20,359 nucleotides of DNA, taken from contig JBBPTG010000360.1 in assembly GCA_038093975.1 (NCBI GenBank), positions 1-20,359 on the forward strand, written 5' to 3'. Position numbers and translations under genes: made by a program. This DNA is from Chalciporus piperatus (taxonomy: Eukaryota > Basidiomycota > Agaricomycetes > Boletales > Boletaceae). Within the stretch, counting starts at the first letter, position 1. Each line of letters opens with the position of its first letter. Below, in pieces: positions 9,497 through 18,772 of this stretch. The notes under the pieces were generated by a model. It saw only the letters and a program-made list of their open reading frames with translations, searched no databases and was not told the origin of the DNA.

Positions 9497-11263
9497 ATGT
9501 ACCAAGATTCCGAAGACGAAGACGATCTTTATGGTCCATTCGCGAGCCAATACACTCCACAAGATCTTGCACACGACATTGATCTCGCTTCGGACTTTGA
9601 TGAATCCCAGTCCGACGACGAAAATCACGACTCCAACCCACCCATCCAACACACACATACCCGTCTACTCCGAGAGCGACTCGGACCCGACAAAGCTGCT
9701 AAAGTCGCAGACGTGCTCCACTACATGAATAAGCTCGGCCTCAACCTTCCTCTCTTCCTCGATCTGGTGAGCTGGGGGGACCCAGATTGTGTTCTCGATC
9801 CGAAAATTCGCTACGAACGTTCGGCACTCATGGTCAGTGAGGAGCTGCCCTCCATCCTTTCTCGCTGGCACCAGCCACCTCGGTTGACGAAGAGCACCCG
9901 CGCACGAGCGCACGGAGCGAAGACGGTGATCGAGCGCTTTGCTTTCACCTGCATCGGTGACGTCATTGATGATGAGCTCGATGCAATCAAGCATGTGCTG
10001 CAGTGTCCCGCCGAGGACCTGTCCATGGAGGAGCTGTGCAGTTTGTTCATTGAGGATTTGATCCTCAAGCTGAGCAGTCCAGGCTTCGGCGGGACTCCCA
10101 GATTATGGTCCTTACTGTTACGCCTTGCTCGGACTGACCGGCAACGAGCGCGAAATACCATGAAGGCTCCCGATCTGGTTTGTGGTGTCACCTTTCGGAC
10201 AAGTGCTTTGCTCATGATCAACTAGGTCATTCTATCTATCATTTCACAAATCATGTTTTCTCGCTCGCATCACCATAGCCGTTTCGCGAAGATGATCACT
10301 GTCTTCCTCCGCTCCCAGGGCACGCCAGCGAAAAGTATCGACCTGCTTCACTCGTTCGGCATCACGATGAGTCACCAATGGTCCGTCCGTGCCCTCAAAA
10401 CAATTTCGCAGAACGAGATGCAAGTCGTTCAAGACTGGGTCCACCAGTTCCCCTTCGTCATTACGCACGACAATGTCAACATACCATTCCGTGTCTTTTC
10501 CCAGCGGATCGACAACCAAAGTCATTTTGACTCCGGTACAGCCTCTACGGTCTTCTTTCAGCCCAACGCTCCCCCCGAACCACCTTTATGCAACCGTACC
10601 CTTCAGGAATACCGTGCGCAGGGACGTCGGACTCCTCTCTCAGTCCATGACATCTACTTGTGTGCTCGTCAAGCTATGCCTTCCGAGTATGAACGAGATG
10701 TTAACCGCATCCTCCACTATCTCATTGACAGCTCCGAGTTCGATTTCGCTACCTATCCCTACAAGGACGACGAGATCTTTGTCCCCCTACCACCAGTCAA
10801 TCAGCTTCCCATTGGCGAGCACTACATTACCCGTCAGTTCATGCTTGGGACTGAGCATTTGGAGGAGGCGAGTTACGAGGGAAATGCGAATGTCATGACT
10901 GCAGTTCTGCATCAGCTTCGCTTGGACAGTGAGGAGGAGATGAAGAAGACTGGACTCGATCGAGTAGTTGTATGGGTTGGTGATCAGCTCACGTCTGCTC
11001 GATTGCGGGGCCTCTTCAATTTTCGCGCTCAAGATCGCAACTCCTTCGAACGCCTTGATTGGTTGGTCCCGACCTTTGGGTGGTTCCACCTATTGATGGC
11101 TTTCGCCAACTCCCTTCACAAGCAATACCTTGGCACCACTGCAGGACGTGGTCTCATGCATGCTTTCACTTTGCTCGAGAGGCAGGGGCTGACCACTGTA
11201 CAGACACGTGGCCCATTTCACCAGAACCTTCACGATGCATCAGCAACACTGCAAAAAGTCTGA
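9497..11263 (+). pseudogene. Second DUF6589-family gene, 3'-truncated at the repeat terminus
   Basis: Two exons (9497-10177 and 10226-11263) are separated by a 48-bp intron and encode 572 residues. An acidic N-terminus (MYQDSEDEDDLYGP) is followed by a helical region (RNTMKAPDL). The family blocks F-V-I-T-H-D-N-V-N (Asp about 309) and V-V-W-V-G-D-Q-L-T (Asp about 480) come next, then RLDWLVPTFGWFHL and FANSLHKQYLGTTAGRG. The intron falls at the same place as intron 1 of the DUF6589 gene at 3522-6525 (after P-D-L here, after Q-N-L there), which supports common ancestry. The proteins otherwise share little and are different subfamilies. The frame runs straight into the repeat (CATCAGC at 11238) and stops at 11261-11263 inside it. 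The C-terminal third, which would hold the IEMDLLQE-like acidic block, is lost. The start at 9497 is the last Met before the acidic stretch; an upstream in-frame ATG at 9398 is possible. It may still be transcribed, but is probably not functional. Confidence 0.82.
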
Positions 11264-12175
11264 AGTTACTGGATTGACTGGATCAGTTAAATCAGTAGTC
11301 CAGTGGCCCAGTAACAAGTAATTTCAGTAGTTTCAGTAGTTTCAGTAACCTAGTCACCCAGTCATCAAGTAGTTTCAGTAGTCTTAGTAACCCAGTGGCC
11401 TAGTGGCCCAGTCATCCAGTCATTTCAGTAGCTTCAGTAGCTCAGTCATTCAGTCATCCAGTAGTCTCAGTAGTCTCAGTCATCCAGCAGCCCAGTCATC
11501 CAGTCATCCAGTCATTTCAGTAGTCCCAGTAGCTCAGTCATCCAGTCATCTAGTCATTTCAGTGGTCTCATTAGTCCAGTGGCCAAGTGTTCCAGTTATC
11601 CAGTAGTTCCAGTAACCCAGCAGCCCAGTCATCAAGTCATCCAGTTACTTCAGTAGTCTCAGTAGCCCAGTCATTCAGTCATTCAGTCATCCAGTAGTTC
11701 CAATAACCCAGCATCCCAGTCATCCAGTCATCCAGTAGTTCCAGTAACCCAGCAGCCCAGTCATCCAATCATCCAGTCACTTCAGTAGTCTCAGTAGCTC
11801 AGTAGCCCAGTGTTCCAGTCATCCAGACATCTCAGTAGCCTAGTAGCTCAGTTTCCCAGTCATGTAGTCATCTCAGCAGCCTAGTAGCCCAGTGCCCTAG
11901 TTATCCAGCAATCCAGTTGTCTCATTACTCCAGCCATCCAGTATTCCAGTATTCCAGTAATCTAGTCACTCAGTGGTCCAGTAATCCAGTCACTCCAGTC
12001 ACACAAGTCACACAAGTCACACAAGTCACTCCAGTAATCCAGTCACCTCAGTAATCCAGTCACTCCAGTAATCCAGTCATCCTGTGGTCCAGTAAACCAG
12101 TCACTTCAGTCACACCAGTCATACCAGTTATCCAGTTACCCAGCCCTCAGCTCACCCAATCACTCCAGTACTATT
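11260..12175. repeat. CCAGT minisatellite, right copy
   Basis: Degenerate short units such as CATCCAGTCATTTCAGTAG repeat across about 900 bp. Higher-order copies are visible: AGTTCCAGTAACCCAGCAGC occurs near 11605 and again near 11735. The serine-rich open frame at 11403-11606 is a product of the repeat and is not annotated as a gene. Confidence 0.9.
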
Positions 12176-12234
12176 CAGTCATCTAATAGAGTCATTCTAA
12201 TTAGTGACATTTTATAATCATTCATAGGATGGAT

Positions 12235-12845
12235 TATAGCTAAAGTCCACAAAAATGTGTACTAAAAGTGTAGTTAACAATGTGGGAAAGGGTATTAGGA
12301 TTGAGTGTAGTGAAGTGTACAAAAAAAGTGTAGTAAAAGTGTAGTTACAAGTGTGGGAAAGTATAGCTAGATTGAGTGAGCAAAGTGTACAAAAAAGCGT
12401 AGTAAAAGTGTAGTCAAGAGTGTGGGAAAGTGTAGCTAGATTGAGTGTAGCAAAAGTGTACAAAAAAGCGTAGTAAAAGTGTAGTGAAATGTGTGGGAAA
12501 GTGTGTAGTGATAGAGTGTAGCTAAAGTGGACAAAAAAGTGTACTAAAAGTGTAGTTACAAGTGTAGTGATTGAGTGTAGCAAAGTGTAACAAAAAAGCG
12601 TAGTAAAACTTGAATCAAATGTGTAGGAAAGTGTAGCTAGATTGAGTGTAACAAAAGTGTACAAAAAAGCGTAGTAAATGTGTAGTTACAAGTGTGGGAA
12701 AGTGTATTAGGTTAGAGTGTAGCAAAAGTGTACAAAAAAGCGCAGTAAGTGTGTAGTTACAAGTGTAGCAAAGTATGTGGAGATCAAACCTGTTGAAAGT
12801 GTACAAAAAAGCATACACAAGTGTACAAAAAATATGGTAGCTATC
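12235..12845. repeat. 71-bp tandem array, right copy
   Basis: The core ACAAAAAAGCG or a close variant begins near 12319, 12389, 12460, 12531, 12590, 12661, 12732 and 12803. Spacings are 70, 71, 71, 59, 71, 71 and 71 bp, so there are about eight units with one 12-bp deletion. Each unit also holds GTGTAG..AAAGTGTA and GTAGTTACAAGTGTGGGAAA. No gene is supported. Confidence 0.9.
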
Positions 12846-12920
12846 TAGTGTAGGAGATCCTAATAAAGTGTAGCCACATTTCCCTAATGCTCGGACTTGA
12901 CACAAAATCCGCGCGAAAAA

Positions 12921-12930
12921 GTCACGTGAC
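12921..12930. other. GTCACGTGAC palindrome in the element's single-copy link
   Basis: A perfect 10-bp palindrome centred on CACGTG, the E-box bound by bHLH proteins such as fungal Cbf1. The same palindrome is kept in the left copy at 497-506. It lies in the only non-repetitive part between the 71-bp array and the GC-rich units. Conservation between copies may simply reflect recent duplication. Confidence 0.5.
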
Positions 12931-12994
12931 CATGTTGAATTTGCCGCGCCACCTCTTCGACTCTCTCTCACCACTACACCACACCTCAACAACA

Positions 12995-13620
12995 ACAAAA
13001 CGGCCGGCGAGGGCTCAAAAGCCCCGCCGGCATCGCCAGGTGAGTGAAAACTCGCTCACCACCATATCCGCTCACCTCGCAAACAGCCTGCTGCCACCTA
13101 CCACCTCACTCTCGACACGAAAACGACGAAAACGCGAAAACGCGGCCGGCGTGGGCTCAACAGCCCCGCCGGCTTCACGAGGTGAGTGATAAGCCACCTG
13201 CTCACCCCGCAAACAGCCGCTTGCACTGCTCGGCCCACTACCACCTACCACACCACTCTCGACACGAAAACGACGAAAACGCGAAAACGCGGCCGGCGTG
13301 GGCTCAACAGCCCCGCCGGCTTCACGAGGTGAGTGAGAACTCGCTCACCACCACATCCGCTCACCCCGCAAACAGCCGCTCGCACTGCGCGGCCCACTAC
13401 CACCTACCACACCACTCCCGACACGAAAACGACGAAAACGCGAAAACGCGGCCGGCGTGGGCTCAACAGCCCCGCCGGCTTCACGAGGTGAGTGATAAGC
13501 CACCTGCTCACCCCACAAACAGCTGCTCGCACTGCTCGGCCCGCTACCACCACTTCTCACCACCTCAAGCTCAAACAACGAAGCCGGCGCGGGCTCAACA
13601 GCCCCGCTGGCTTCAAAGGT
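12995..13620. repeat. GC-rich minisatellite, right copy, five units
   Basis: The GGCCGG or GCCGGC core begins near 13002, 13144, 13291, 13450 and 13582, giving spacings of about 142, 147, 159 and 132 bp. Each unit has a strong hairpin core (GCCGGC..GGGCT CAAC AGCCC..GCCGGC), then CACGAGGTGAGTGA, CTCGCTCACC and ACGAAAACGACGAAAACGCG. The last three spacings are multiples of three, so a 197-codon frame stays open (13044-13637). That frame is not kept in the left copy, so coding is doubtful. Confidence 0.85.
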
Positions 13621-13796
13621 TCGTGTTTATTTGTTGACTAACACACCTACTCACCTCGTACATAGCTGCTCGTGTTGCATGGCACTTCATTAACTTGTAA
13701 CTATTGTACCACAATACATGTAATAGTTAGACATAATATATTTCGCATTTTCTGAACTGTCGTGAATTAATCATAAGATATAGTGAACTAGTAATT

Positions 13797-14290
13797 GGGA
13801 CTGGGTGACTGGATTACTGGGTTACTGAGGTGACTGGGTGACTGAATTACTGGGTGGCTGGATTACTGAGGTGACTGGGAGTGACTGGTGACTGGGTTAC
13901 TGGTGTCACTTGTGTGACTGGAGTGACTGGAGTGACTAGATTACTGGATCACTGAGTGACTGGATTACTGAGACTACTGGATTACTGGACCACTGAGTGA
14001 CTAGATTACTGGAATACTGGAATACTGAATGGCTGGAGTAATGAGACAACTGGATTGCTGGATAACTAGGGCACTGGGCTACTAGGCTGCTGAGATGACT
14101 ACATGACTGGGACACTGGGCTACTAGGCTACTGAGATAACTGGATGACTGGAACACTGGGCTACTGAGCTACTGAGACTACTGAAGTGACTGGGCTAATG
14201 AACCAATGAGATTACTGAAATGACTGGCTGACTGGATGACTGGGCAACTGAGCAACTGGCGTACTGGTTTAACTGATCCAGTCATTCCAG
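13797..14290. repeat. ACTGG minisatellite of the right arm (copy C)
   Basis: About 500 bp of ACTGG-type units in the same orientation as the left-hand copy. The segment 13970-14190 aligns closely with 1436-1660, including TGGCTGGAGTAATGAGACAA. It runs into the third copy of the terminus (14291-14321). Compared with copies A and B this arm lacks the 71-bp and GC-rich blocks and joins an AT-rich segment instead. Confidence 0.88.
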
Positions 14291-14321
14291 TAACTTCAGA
14301 CTTTTTGCAGTGTTGCTGATG

Positions 14322-14899
14322 CGTCCTCTTCACTGCATCCGGCTCCACTAATCCCCTCCGCCTCCCTTGGCTCCGCTGCCAGAATCGAAATCTGATCGTT
14401 AATGTTTCCCTTCTATAATCCGGGTCGACGTCATCCCATACACTTTGTAGCCACTCCACCGCTTTATTCATTGCTAGGCTGACAAGGAGTACGAACGCGT
14501 TCCGCTTGCACGTCGCAACAGATTCGGCAGCGAGGAAAGTCTGCATGAGATCAGCGGGATCGGGAACGAGATAATCGTGTTCGCGATGTACGGCGTAGAG
14601 AGCAAACATGGCGGCGTTGCGGACGTATGAATGGCGGTGTTCGAGGGTCAAGGAGTTCTGTGTTCTTGGATATTTTCTGAAGGAAGTCGAGGGTGGCGCT
14701 ACGGATGAATTCGTTTAGGCGTTGCGACAGAAATACATAAATGCCCAGAGTAAGAAGAGTGCACAAGGGGTCGTTACGAATGGCATTACTGAAAGATTGC
14801 TGTGTAAGGGACGGAAAGTCGAGCAGCAAAAGGATATTCATACCGTGACATGACAAGGATCATCTCTTGCTTCAGCTTTCCATTCTCGTCGTACTTCGA
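14322..14899 (-). pseudogene. Coatomer beta subunit (SEC26-like) gene fragment
   Basis: Three blocks on the minus strand match beta-COP, the COPI coat subunit for Golgi-to-ER vesicles: K-Y-D-E-N-G-K-L-K-Q-E-M-I-L-V (just below 14899), N-A-I-R-N-D then L-N-E-F-I-R-S-A-T-L-D-F-L-Q-K-I-S (about 14780-14665), and L-E-H-R-H-S-Y-V-R-N-A, DYLVPDPADL, T-F-L-A-A-E-S, C-K-R-N-A-F-V-L-L-V (about 14650-14480). Beta-COP is roughly 950 residues; only about 110-150 from its N-terminal part are here. It is broken by a frameshift with loss of a few codons between ELLDP and LEHRHSYV, by poor splice sites, by fusion to FunK1 sequence at about 14899, and by the repeat terminus at 14321. As an essential gene, an intact copy should exist elsewhere; this is a stray fragment. 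Confidence 0.82.
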
Positions 14900-15439
14900 G
14901 GGCATGATGCTCCATCTCCGAAGAGCTCGGGGCTTCATCGACAGTATAGATACTAGATATACCCGGTTTCAGAATCTCATCTGTGTCAGGCGTGTTGCTA
15001 GTGGTAAGAGCGACGAAATTAGCTATTGCATGAATATTCAAGGTGAGTATTCTCAACAACGCCGTCACGAGATATGGATGAATAGGTCCTTATGAATTGG
15101 TTGTCGCGGCTGCTTTCTGACGATTGCTCGAGCACTTCCTGGAAAGGATCCTGGGCGAGTGACGGAAACTGCACGGAGAAAGCGGGCAGGAATACGGTAT
15201 CGAGGAATTGATCGACCAGCATTGGACCAACCCAACGACCGGTCATCTCAGATGCGAGCTGACGACAAACCTGGCGAACGTCTCCAGGAACTTCAGAGGC
15301 AAACGGCGCGTCACCGGCCTGCTGTTTGATTAGTGGCTTCGATTCGGTCTGCGCGAGTGGCGCGAATGGCGCACTCCCGTCGTGAGTCGCGCTAGAAGGG
15401 GGCCCGGGAAGGGTTTCTTCGTGGTGATGCTAAGGTCAT
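14900..15439 (-). pseudogene. FunK1 kinase 5' fragment, duplicated and disabled
   Basis: This is a partial copy of the 5' end of the FunK1 gene at 16213-18712. Shared blocks include M-T-x-R-W-V-G-P-M-x-V-D, P-F-Q-E-x-L-x-Q-S-S-E-S and QAGxAPFASEVP. It keeps an ATG at 15439-15437 in the equivalent place, but that frame meets TAG within 16 codons. Where the intact gene has donor GTAAGT at 18370, this copy has ATAAGG, so intron 1 cannot be removed normally. The TATA-bearing upstream segment is missing as well. Similarity stops near 14900, before the catalytic domain, where coatomer sequence takes over (EMEHH.. joined to ..KYDENGK). It encodes no kinase. It may produce a chimeric transcript. Confidence 0.85.
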
Positions 15440-16212
15440 ATTTAGCACGGAAAGAGCAGGAAGAGTCCTGATGGGTCAAACTGTGTGATCGGCATTGTTC
15501 CACTAACCTAGAACTTCCCTTGTGCTGTGGAGGTCCACAAGGTAGTGACTCGGAATGCCAGTGTGACCGATGACTTTGATCACTGCGCGTTGTCTGCGCG
15601 AGATACAATCCACAACTTCCAATCGGGATTCGCGAATAATTATCGGTGGGTCAGTAAGAGATGGCTGATAATCGAGGACAGCACCCTGCGAGGGAACAGT
15701 TTCGGTCTCCACAAATACCATGGGTAAAAACGACAAAATGTCAGTCAAAATTACTACACTGGAGACAGCTGGAGACTCCGTGCTGAATCTCGGTGAATGC
15801 AGCCTCGTAGTAACCTGGATGGATGCACTCGCACCTGTGAAACTACATTATCTCTGAGTTCAGGAGGCACACTGAGTGGTAACTGAGCACCACTGTATGG
15901 CTGCATCGTAATGTGGGCCACTGAGATTGTGAAAAGTCGATTGAGGCTATTCAATAGATGTCTAGATTGCTGGACTGGCTCACAACGAGCGACCAACACT
16001 GGTGGTTGGGCGAGCGTCGGAGAATAACGAGGACTAACCAAACTTATATCTGAGTCAAGCGGCGGCGACTCAGTAACTTCCAAAACTTGAGGACGATATC
16101 CTTGGGATATCACCGGATGCACATGTGGTGCGTCTGAGTTGATGCCACTTTTGAAAATGAGACAGAACGTTGGGGTATGAGTATTGAAACAATAAGGTAG
16201 AGGTAAATCAAT
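15440..16212 (-). other. Region between FunK1 fragment and FunK1 gene; unrecognised possible coding remnant
   Basis: The minus strand has two adjacent open stretches (16122-15754, MHPVISQGYRPQ..; 15748-15503, MTDILSFLPMVF..PSLTDPPIII..). I could not join them with a convincing intron and recognise no family. The part at about 15485-15560 resembles 18830-18900 upstream of the intact FunK1 gene, and 15636-15657 is repeated at 20338-20359. It therefore belongs to a duplicated block. It may be an old neighbouring gene or conserved upstream DNA. Confidence 0.4.
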
Positions 16213-18712
16213 TTAGATCATATGAGAGCTCGACGTGAGCGGTGTACTAGCTCCACGACGACGTTTAGCACTGGGCTCGGGGGTCGGGCTTGCTGCGCGA
16301 CACTTCGAACTCCCTGATGAACACTTCGAGTCAGCGAACTGACTCTCTGCAATCCGCAGCCGGGTCGTCCTTTGTCGCTGCTGCAACTCCGTCAGCAAAC
16401 CTATGGAAGGCGTGTAAACGGTTTCATCGGCCCCGTCGTCCTCCGGCCAACCACCTTTGCCCAAAGCGGCCTCAATGGCGTCAATGAACCATGTCGAGGA
16501 TTGCAAATTTCGCACGGTTCGATCGTAAGTACGAATTTCGGACCTCAGGTCTTCTAATTGTTCGGCAGTTTGAGTGGGGTCGCCGAGCTTAGCTCTGTCT
16601 TCAACGGTCGGATGATCCTCAGAATACAATGTTTTGAATGGTTTACGGAGAGTCGACAAAAGATCTGAGAGCGGGGTGGGTCGTTTAAACCGGAAGTCGC
16701 GAGAAGGGTACCGTCCTGAACAAAAGGAGTCTGCCTTGGCATCCCCACCAAAGGGTCGGCCATTGCGATCGACATGAGCTTCGTCGAACTTCATCATGTT
16801 GGCAGCCCTAGCTGAGGGGTCAAAGCGCTCGTCCGAAGGAATGAATCGAAGGATGAGCCATCCGATGACGTGGATGAACGATTCGATATCGTCGGAGAGT
16901 GTGTGCATCTTGTGAGTGTCCTTAAGGAGGGCCGCCGACATGAACTGCCATGTGCCCTGTACATCAGGCGATGTGAGCATGCGAACACCCGACTGGCACC
17001 AGCTCAAATGGGCTTACCGTGCGATCATACCATCGGGCTCCGACTTCCCCAACCAGCTTCCCCATCTCCCAGTCGATTAACAAGCCACGCCCGTCATGTG
17101 TAATGATGATATTGCCAACGCTGATGTCTCGATGTAGGATGAACACAATTTCGTACGCGTGCCAATGAGCTGGTCATCCACACGTCAGTGAACCCCAATT
17201 CTAAAGAGGAACAGCACGAACGCACCTTGCATGGCATCATAGATAGCTTGAACGAGTTCTTTGGTGCATGTGAACGTGGTGAGCGGACGTCCGACGACGT
17301 CAAGAACGAGCCGATAATGTTGGAATGAGGTCACTCTCGCCCCCACGCACAACCAGTCGGCGTCGAGGAAGTCTTGGGTTCGCGTCATGCCTTCTGGTAC
17401 ATCACCTCCAGCGACGTGCTGCGGGATGTTGGGCGTCTGTTTCTCGTGAAGTAATGCATATATCTCGTGTTCGGCCATAATCTTGTTATCCTTATCCTGC
17501 GAGAGGAATCGGAACGTGTCCTTCAAATACACGACACCTTCTCGCTCCCATGGAGATGCTTTCTCCGAGCTTGGCTCAGCATGAGTGGTAACATCCTTAT
17601 TCTCCTGGGCGGGGTCCGGGACGAAAAGTATAGGAAGACTGCGCGTACAACGGCCGACCAGCGAGCGACTCGGGAGAGGTGGGAAAGGTCCATAGCCGCG
17701 ACCTTTCCCTGAGAGCCCGGGCAGATCGTACTCGAACAACGGAGTCATTACATTGTCGATGCCAAGCGCCTTCCGGACACGCTCAGCGAGATCGGATGAA
17801 AGTTCGATGGGGCGAACTGACGTGTCATACCCGCGTTGCGCTGGCGAGAGATGAGAGAATCGCCAGAGAAAGGATGCCATGATCTCGGGTTGTTCGCGGA
17901 AGTTGAACGCAGCACTGACGGCGGTACCAGCATGGTCCCATCGGAGAAAGCGAGCGTGATCGTCGGCAATGAAGATGGAGAATGAGAAATGTCGGAATTG
18001 GCGGGCGTGGTGGGCGACAGCGTAGCTGATAAGCTGGCCACGCATCTCGCGGGCATGTTGTGTCTCTGGCGTGAAAATGGTTGCCGAGTCGTTAGACGCG
18101 TCAGTAGACGGTGGTTTGGGATCTTGGAAGGGGAGTGTTCCCCCTTTCTCTTTGAATTCTACCCATAACTCCATCTGCGAAAAGCTCGTGCCAGTAGGCA
18201 CTCGATCGCTCGCAGGATAGATAGAGACATCCGGCTTGAGCTTCTCTTGGGCGTCTGGCTTGGTGCTAGTGTTAACGGCGACGAATCTGGGCATCAAGCC
18301 CTCTGTGGCTCGAATCTGCAAAGTGGACCTGGTCAACAACGCCGTGAGGAGATATGGACGCGGTACTTACGAAGGGGTTGTAGCGATTGCTTTCTGACGA
18401 CTGGCTCAGCATTTCTTGGAAAGGATTTTCCGGCAGTGATGGACATTGTGGCGAGTCGGAAGCAACAGGAAGGAATTCATCGAGAAAGGTGTCGACGGGC
18501 ATTGGGCCCACCCAGCGATTGGTCATCTCGAGTGCGAGTGGAATCCTGATCTTGTTGATGTCTTCAGGGACCTCAGACGCAAACGGCGCGTGACCGGCCT
18601 GCTTTTTGATCACTGGGGTCGAGTCCGTCTGTGGGAGTGGCGGGTGTGGCGCACTGCCGTCGTGAGTCGCGCTAGAGGGAGGAGGGGTTTCTTGTCGGTG
18701 ATCTGAGGACAT
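16213..18712 (-). CDS. FunK1-type fungal protein kinase, apparently intact
   Basis: Exons 18712-18371, 18315-17226, 17169-17018 and 16956-16213 join through introns of 55, 56 and 61 bp into one 775-residue frame with consistent phases. The N-terminus (about 1-370) is typical of FunK1 proteins: RWVGPMPVDTFLDEF, PFQEMLSQSSES, LWVEFK, GQLISYA and FRHFSFSIFI. The kinase domain shows Y-L-K-D-T-F-R (candidate ATP-site Lys 379), E398 in HEIY, H-R-D-I-S-V-G-N (catalytic Asp 492, Asn 497), I-D-W-E in place of DFG (Asp 510), R-T-G-T-W-Q-F-M-S-A and the D-D-I-E-S-F block. A basic KRRR (759-762) near the C-terminus may be a nuclear signal. FunK1 kinases are a lineage-specific expansion in multicellular fungi; substrates are unknown. 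The ATG follows a TATA-like box and a short leader. A disabled partial duplicate lies downstream at 14900-15439. Confidence 0.93.
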
Positions 18713-18772
18713 TTTAGCACAGAGAGGGCAGGAAAATGGAGACTGACCGGTCGATTGAGAGGCTCTTGGTCT

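Larger units (their letters stand above)
11238..13391 (+). repeat. Right copy (B) of the large tripartite inverted repeat
   Basis: This is the inverted partner of 1-2054. Position 13391 pairs with the first base of the window, so the shared repeat probably continues past both. The order of parts (terminus, CCAGT array, link ATTAGTGACATTTTATAATC, 71-bp array, CACGTG link, GC-rich units) mirrors the left copy exactly. It is about 100 bp longer, mainly because of additional CCAGT units around 11610-11750. The spacer between the two termini is 9183 bp. Confidence 0.9.
11238..14321. mobile_element. 3.08-kb non-autonomous element with minisatellite-bearing terminal inverted repeats
   Basis: The left end reads CATCAGCAACACTGCAAAAA followed by GTCTGAAGTTACTGGATTGA. 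The right end is its inverse (..TCAGACTTTTTGCAGTGTTGCTGATG). Similarity continues inward as CCAGT/ACTGG minisatellites of about 900 bp (left) and 500 bp (right). Between them are the 71-bp array, a single-copy link, five GC-rich units and an AT-rich segment (about 13640-13790). No transposase-like frame is present. The terminus occurs three times in the window (2054, 11238, 14321), each next to a truncated gene. I see no target-site duplication: the left flank is CCTTCACGATG and the right flank is CGTCCTCTTC. The flanking genes differ, so this could be a recombinant of two insertions rather than one clean insertion. Confidence 0.7.

Noticed and set aside
11403..11606. Ser-rich open frame in the CCAGT array, and its mirror at 1686-1889
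   Set aside because: It is a product of the short repeat. The same peptide pattern appears in both copies only because the DNA is duplicated.
13044..13637. A 197-codon open frame with repeated peptide RHENDENAKTRPAWAQQPRR
   Set aside because: It lies wholly in the GC-rich minisatellite, and the left copy shifts frame through a 37-bp duplication. Other frames are also open because stops are rare in this composition.
11228..14330. Target-site duplication around the 3.08-kb element
   Set aside because: The outer flanks (CCTTCACGATG and CGTCCTCTTC) do not match beyond bases that may belong to the terminus itself.
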